A DNA stretch of 33,817 bases from positions 1-33,817 of IMG/VR virus record IMGVR_UViG_3300029448_000186. One strand, written 5' to 3'. Position numbers and translations under genes: made by a program. The DNA comes from a virus. The notes under the pieces are model-generated. The model worked only from the letters and a program-made list of their open reading frames with translations. It had not been told where the DNA came from and searched no databases. Below are positions 31,159-33,817 of the stretch, in pieces. The first letter of the stretch is position 1. Each line of letters starts with the position of its first letter.

Positions 31159-31584
31159 ATGAAAGTGCATTTTTCAAGCAAAAGTAATGAATGGACTACA
31201 CCACAAGACTTTTACATTAAACTTAATAATGAGTTTGGTTTTACATTGGATCCTTGCTGCACAAAAGAATCTGCAAAATGTAAAAAATATTACACTATAG
31301 AAGATGATGGTTTATCTCAAGATTGGAGCAATGAAATAGTATTTATGAATCCTCCATACGGTAGAGAAATATCTAAATGGGTAAAAAAAGCATACCAAGA
31401 ATCATTAAAAGGTGCAACAGTAGTTTGTTTAATACCTGCAAGAACAGACACAAAATACTGGCATGATTATATATTTCCACATGCTAAAGTAAGGTTTGTT
31501 AAAGGTAGGTTGAAGTTTGGAGGCAAACAAAAAGGAAGCGGATCAGCGCCATTTCCGTCAGCAGTAGTAATATTTAAGGAGTAG
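31159..31584 (+). CDS. Dam-like phage DNA N6-adenine methyltransferase
   Basis: The 141-residue product has SSKSNEWTTPQDFYIKLN at the start, FTLDPCC (D31, cofactor region), FMNPPYGREISKW (N64-P-P-Y67, catalytic motif) and VVCLIPARTDTKYWHDYIF, then KGRLKFG. This is the small phage Dam family (N-6-adenine methyltransferase). It transfers methyl groups to adenine in short DNA sites; which site is unknown, although GATC is frequent by eye in this genome. It has an AAGGAG site and follows the nuclease gene. Confidence 0.85.
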   Translation: MKVHFSSKSNEWTTPQDFYIKLNNEFGFTLDPCCTKESAKCKKYYTIEDDGLSQDWSNEIVFMNPPYGREISKWVKKAYQESLKGATVVCLIPARTDTKYWHDYIFPHAKVRFVKGRLKFGGKQKGSGSAPFPSAVVIFKE

Positions 31585-31586
31585 TT

Positions 31587-31736
31587 ATGTTATCACACGA
31601 ATTAGCACAAATATGGATATGTTCTGATGGTAAAAGGTTTATAAACAAAAATAATGCTTTAAAACATGAGCAGAAAGTTCAAGAAGAATATAAAGAAATA
31701 GAAAGATTGCAAGAGGCTTTTAAGCGATTCCCATAA
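31587..31736 (+). CDS. Small early protein (49 aa), unknown
   Basis: The 49-residue product begins MLSHELAQIWICSDGKRFIN, then NNALKHEQKVQEEYKEI, a short beta hairpin and a coiled helix. AAGGAG is 6 bases before the ATG. Similar small (IWxCSDGKxFxxxxxALxHE) proteins occur in marine phages by my recollection. Function is unknown. Confidence 0.6.
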   Translation: MLSHELAQIWICSDGKRFINKNNALKHEQKVQEEYKEIERLQEAFKRFP

Positions 31737-31974
31737 AGTTAAACCCATCTTTACCACAATAATCACATATCTGCTTGTATAGTTCTTTAGAGAATGCCAC
31801 AACATCTTCTTCTGAAGCCACTAAATCTCTTGGAGGATTAAACAAATCTTCAAGAAACCTTAAAACTTCTTCATTGTTAGCATTAGTCATCTCAATATGT
31901 TCCAATCTCTTGAGTATATTAAGTATGTTTTGGGCTATAAGTTCTATAAGTTCTGTATCAGTTGGTTTTTTCAT
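31720..31974 (-). CDS. Small acidic leftward protein (84 aa), unknown
   Basis: The 84-residue product reads MKKPTDTELIELIAQNILNI, then EVLRFLEDLFNPPRDLVASE and ICDYCGKDGFN. It is helical, acidic and looks like a coding sequence, while the opposite frame here is serine-rich low complexity. No clear ribosome site precedes the ATG (31974-31972), so translation may be leaderless or weak. It stands opposite all its neighbours and overlaps the 3' end of the rightward micro-gene by 17 bases. It could be a small regulator. Confidence 0.5.
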   Translation of the reverse strand: MKKPTDTELIELIAQNILNILKRLEHIEMTNANNEEVLRFLEDLFNPPRDLVASEEDVVAFSKELYKQICDYCGKDGFNFMGIA

Positions 31975-32058
31975 AATATAAAGTTAATTACTATGTTTTT
32001 TATATCCAATATTGTAATTGTGGTAAAATGTTGTGTAATATACGAATAAGGACAACCT
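31975..32058. promoter_or_regulatory. Probable promoter region for the RusA-HNH-terminase block
   Basis: This 84-bp, AT-rich gap lies between a leftward and a rightward gene. TGGTAAAAT (about 32021-32029) fits an extended -10 (TG-N-TANAAT), with no clear -35. An AAGGACAACCT segment precedes the ATG at 32059. It is the likely origin of transcription into the packaging and late genes. Confidence 0.45.
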
Positions 32059-32424
32059 ATGATTTTAGATGTAATAATCAAATCGAGAAATGTTTTAGAC
32101 AGACTACATTGGGCTACAAAAGGTAGACTCAAGCAAGAATATGCCCTCCTGATCAGAAACCAAATGAGATTAGGTGCATTCCCAAAAGCAGAAGAAAAAC
32201 AATTCTTTACTCTTGAAATAGTAAGTTGGAGAAAAAGACTATTAGATTATGATAATTTGGTAGGAGGCTGTAAACAACTAATAGATGCTATGATAGAGGA
32301 AGGTTATATATGGGACGATTCTCCAAAGTATTTAGATTTAAGAATAAAACAGGTAAAAAATTCAGATCCTGTAAGAGAAAGATTAACAAAATTCCATAAT
32401 AAAACTTGGATAGCAAGGTATTAA
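32059..32424 (+). CDS. RusA-like Holliday junction resolvase
   Basis: The 121-residue product holds LLDYDNLVGGCKQLIDAMIE (D63, D65, K72, D76) and GYIWDDSPKY (D86, D87). This matches the RusA pattern of an early D-x-D, a lysine and paired late aspartates that bind magnesium and cut four-way junctions symmetrically. Length is right for the family (about 120). It would resolve recombination or replication branches before packaging. It is followed by an HNH gene in a TAATG overlap. Confidence 0.85.
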   Translation: MILDVIIKSRNVLDRLHWATKGRLKQEYALLIRNQMRLGAFPKAEEKQFFTLEIVSWRKRLLDYDNLVGGCKQLIDAMIEEGYIWDDSPKYLDLRIKQVKNSDPVRERLTKFHNKTWIARY

Positions 32425-32726
32425 TGGAACATACTCACAAATATCTACAGTATTTGAGAGAACAAAAACATTGCAGTCTATGTTATAAAGAAACACCTAC
32501 AGAACCACACCATATAGATCAAATAGGTATGGGTAGAGATAGGAAGAAACCATTAAGGGAACATTATACAGCAATACCTGTATGTAGACATTGTCATACA
32601 GAATATCATAATTTAGGAAAAAACAGGTATAGTGCTAAACATCAAGTAAACCCTTATGAGATAGCATTGTATTATGTAAGTAAATTTTTAATAAAGGGAA
32701 GAAATGGCTCGTCCAAAAAAATATGA
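32424..32726 (+). CDS. HNH-type nuclease next to the terminase
   Basis: The start is ATG 32424 (TAATG overlap, AAGG upstream), preferred to TTG 32406. The 100-residue product has HCSLCYKETPTEPHHIDQIG (C17, C20, H29, H30) and IPVCRHCHTEYHNLG (C54, C57, H58, H62): zinc-binding cysteines plus HNH catalytic histidines. HNH proteins encoded beside terminase genes help the terminase cut DNA in HK97-like phages, which is a likely role here. It resembles NinG/DUF968-type small phage HNH proteins. Confidence 0.75.
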   Translation: MEHTHKYLQYLREQKHCSLCYKETPTEPHHIDQIGMGRDRKKPLREHYTAIPVCRHCHTEYHNLGKNRYSAKHQVNPYEIALYYVSKFLIKGRNGSSKKI

Positions 32727-33015
32727 CATACCTCCAAATAAGGTACAAGAGTTAGCCGAGTTCGGTTGTACTAACAAAGAAATAGCACAATTTTATGGTT
32801 GCGATGAATCTCTTATCCGTAAGAGTTATTCCGAATTTATCACAAAAGGCAGAGCATCAGGAAAAACAAGGTTACGAGAACTACAATGGGAAGTAGCAAA
32901 AAAAGGTAATGTTACTATGCTTATATGGCTTGGAAAACAGGTATTGGGACAATCAGAGAATCCTATGGTTATGGAAGATGAACTTGTAGAAGGCTTTGAT
33001 CTTGAAGTCATTTAA
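32704..33015 (+). CDS. terS: Terminase small subunit
   Basis: The 103-residue product begins MARPKKYDIPPNKVQELAEF, then GCTNKEIAQFYGCDESLIRK, a helix-turn-helix that binds the packaging start site, and a basic middle helix. It ends with an acidic tail (MEDELVEGFDLEVI) that likely contacts the large subunit. Length and immediate position before terL support the call. It overlaps the HNH gene by 23 bases with an AAGGGAAG site. Confidence 0.85.
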   Translation: MARPKKYDIPPNKVQELAEFGCTNKEIAQFYGCDESLIRKSYSEFITKGRASGKTRLRELQWEVAKKGNVTMLIWLGKQVLGQSENPMVMEDELVEGFDLEVI

Positions 33016-33817
33016 GGTATTCAAACATCAGAATCAATTCATAAGAAGTAACGCAAAATACCCTGCACTTGTAGCAGGATATGGTAGTGGTAAGACAGTA
33101 GCATTTGTTCTTAAAGCATTATTAGAAGCAGGAAGAAACCCACAAAAAACAATCCTATTAGCAGAACCTACATTTCCTATGATCAGAGATGTACTACAAC
33201 CTACACTTGAAGAAACATTAGAACAATTAGGATTTTCATTTAAATATAGAGCATCAGAAATGAAGTATACTATTAAGTGGAGAAATGGTTATTCTAACAT
33301 TATATTAAGATCAGCAGAAAACTACAGAAGATGGGCAGGGCTTAATTTAGCAGGTTTTGGTATAGATGAGGCAGCACTACTTAAAGATGATAAGGCATGG
33401 AAGATGGGACTATCAAGACTACGAGATGGAAACAATTTGACAGGCTTTATTACCACAACACCTGAAGGATTTAACTTTGTATATGATTTATGGAAAGATA
33501 AGCCTAAATCAGGATATGAGTTAGTTCAAGGCAAGACTACAGACAACAAATACTTACCACAAGATTTTATAGATTCATTATATGAAAACTATGATAACAA
33601 ATTAATCAGTAGTTATATTGATGGTAATTTTGTAAATTTACAATACGGAACTTGTTATTATGCTTTTGATAGAGTTAAAAATGTAAATCAAGTTTCTTAT
33701 AATAGTTCCCTACCTATTAGAATAGCAATGGATTTCAATGTAGATCCAATATCTTGTGTTTTGTTTCAGATATACAAAGACAAGCCCAAGATAAGAGTGT
33801 TTGACGAAATACAGCTT
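33002..33817 (+). CDS. terL: Terminase large subunit, N-terminal ATPase part (continues at base 3)
   Basis: The frame has no ATG before the Walker A motif, and GAAGG lies 8 bases before TTG 33002, so TTG is the likely start, inside the end of terS. Walker A is GYGSGKT (residues 26-32), Walker B is AGFGIDEAA (D122, E123), and the coupling motif is ITTTPEGF. This is the packaging ATPase. The gene runs to the window end and continues in frame at the left end, joining to a protein of about 426 residues, normal for the family. Confidence 0.93.
   Translation, partial: MKSFKVFKHQNQFIRSNAKYPALVAGYGSGKTVAFVLKALLEAGRNPQKTILLAEPTFPMIRDVLQPTLEETLEQLGFSFKYRASEMKYTIKWRNGYSNIILRSAENYRRWAGLNLAGFGIDEAALLKDDKAWKMGLSRLRDGNNLTGFITTTPEGFNFVYDLWKDKPKSGYELVQGKTTDNKYLPQDFIDSLYENYDNKLISSYIDGNFVNLQYGTCYYAFDRVKNVNQVSYNSSLPIRIAMDFNVDPISCVLFQIYKDKPKIRVFDEIQL
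33717..33814. repeat. Right copy of the contig-end overlap
   Basis: These 98 bases repeat bases 1-98 exactly. The last three bases (CTT) differ from the left copy (TTA at 99-101) at two of three places, as expected from an unpolished contig edge or a strain variant. Removing one copy gives a circular unit of about 33.7 kb. Confidence 0.9.

Noticed and set aside
31775-31981. 68-codon plus-strand frame
   Set aside because: Serine/leucine-rich shadow of the leftward 84-codon gene, which has the more protein-like sequence.
24528-32424. Lysogeny module (integrase, repressor, attachment site)
   Set aside because: No integrase or recombinase is seen, and one 68-residue HTH protein is not enough to claim a temperate lifestyle.

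Overview
The window looks like one complete, AT-rich, tailed-phage genome (siphovirus-type) given as a linear cut of a circular map. The first 98 bases are repeated exactly at 33717-33814. The large terminase gene runs off the right end and continues in frame at the left end, so the unit length is about 33.7 kb. There is no integrase, tRNA, rRNA, CRISPR array or recognisable bacterial housekeeping gene. Dense packing, ATGA/TAATG overlaps, many micro-genes and several small families that I recall from marine viromes suggest an uncultured marine phage of a low-GC bacterium. That host inference is from family resemblance only.

Layout. (1) Packaging and head, about 32.4-33.8 kb then 1-7.3 kb: HNH protein, TerS, TerL, portal, gpG-like protein, MuF-like protein, metallophosphatase, several micro-proteins, scaffold, major capsid protein and a probable capsid-associated protein. 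(2) Lysis, 7.4-8.1 kb: an M15-type endolysin with two holin-like micro-proteins, placed between head and tail genes. (3) Connector and tail, 8.2-24.4 kb: two probable fibre/decoration proteins, neck proteins, tail terminator, tail tube, a tail-assembly chaperone pair joined by a predicted -1 frameshift, tape measure, a very large tail-tip protein ending in a dockerin-like calcium-binding module, and a tandem pair of paralogous tail-tip proteins. (4) A terminator cluster at 24.43-24.54 kb separates the late genes from a short leftward operon (24.53-25.51 kb) that carries a probable single-strand annealing protein. (5) A 200-bp divergent control region (25.51-25.71 kb) starts the rightward early genes (25.7-32.4 kb): papain-like protein, DnaD/O-like replication protein, Mom-like DNA modification protein, PP-loop (PAPS-reductase-like) enzyme, SpoVG-like protein with an SSB-type tail, small HTH protein, PD-(D/E)XK nuclease, Dam-like methyltransferase and RusA-like resolvase, mixed with many membrane micro-proteins.

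How they work together. The phage has no polymerase or helicase of its own that I can see. Its replication initiator, SSB-like protein and recombination set (annealing protein, nuclease, RusA) probably make concatemers using host polymerase. These are packaged by TerS/TerL with the adjacent HNH protein into an HK97-fold capsid. The Mom-like, Dam-like and PP-loop enzymes may modify phage DNA against host restriction. The most notable points are the dnaX-like frameshift cassette, the dockerin on a tail protein, three 21-bp iteron-like repeats at 29.0 kb, the SSB-like tip on a SpoVG-like protein, and the possible three-enzyme DNA modification set.
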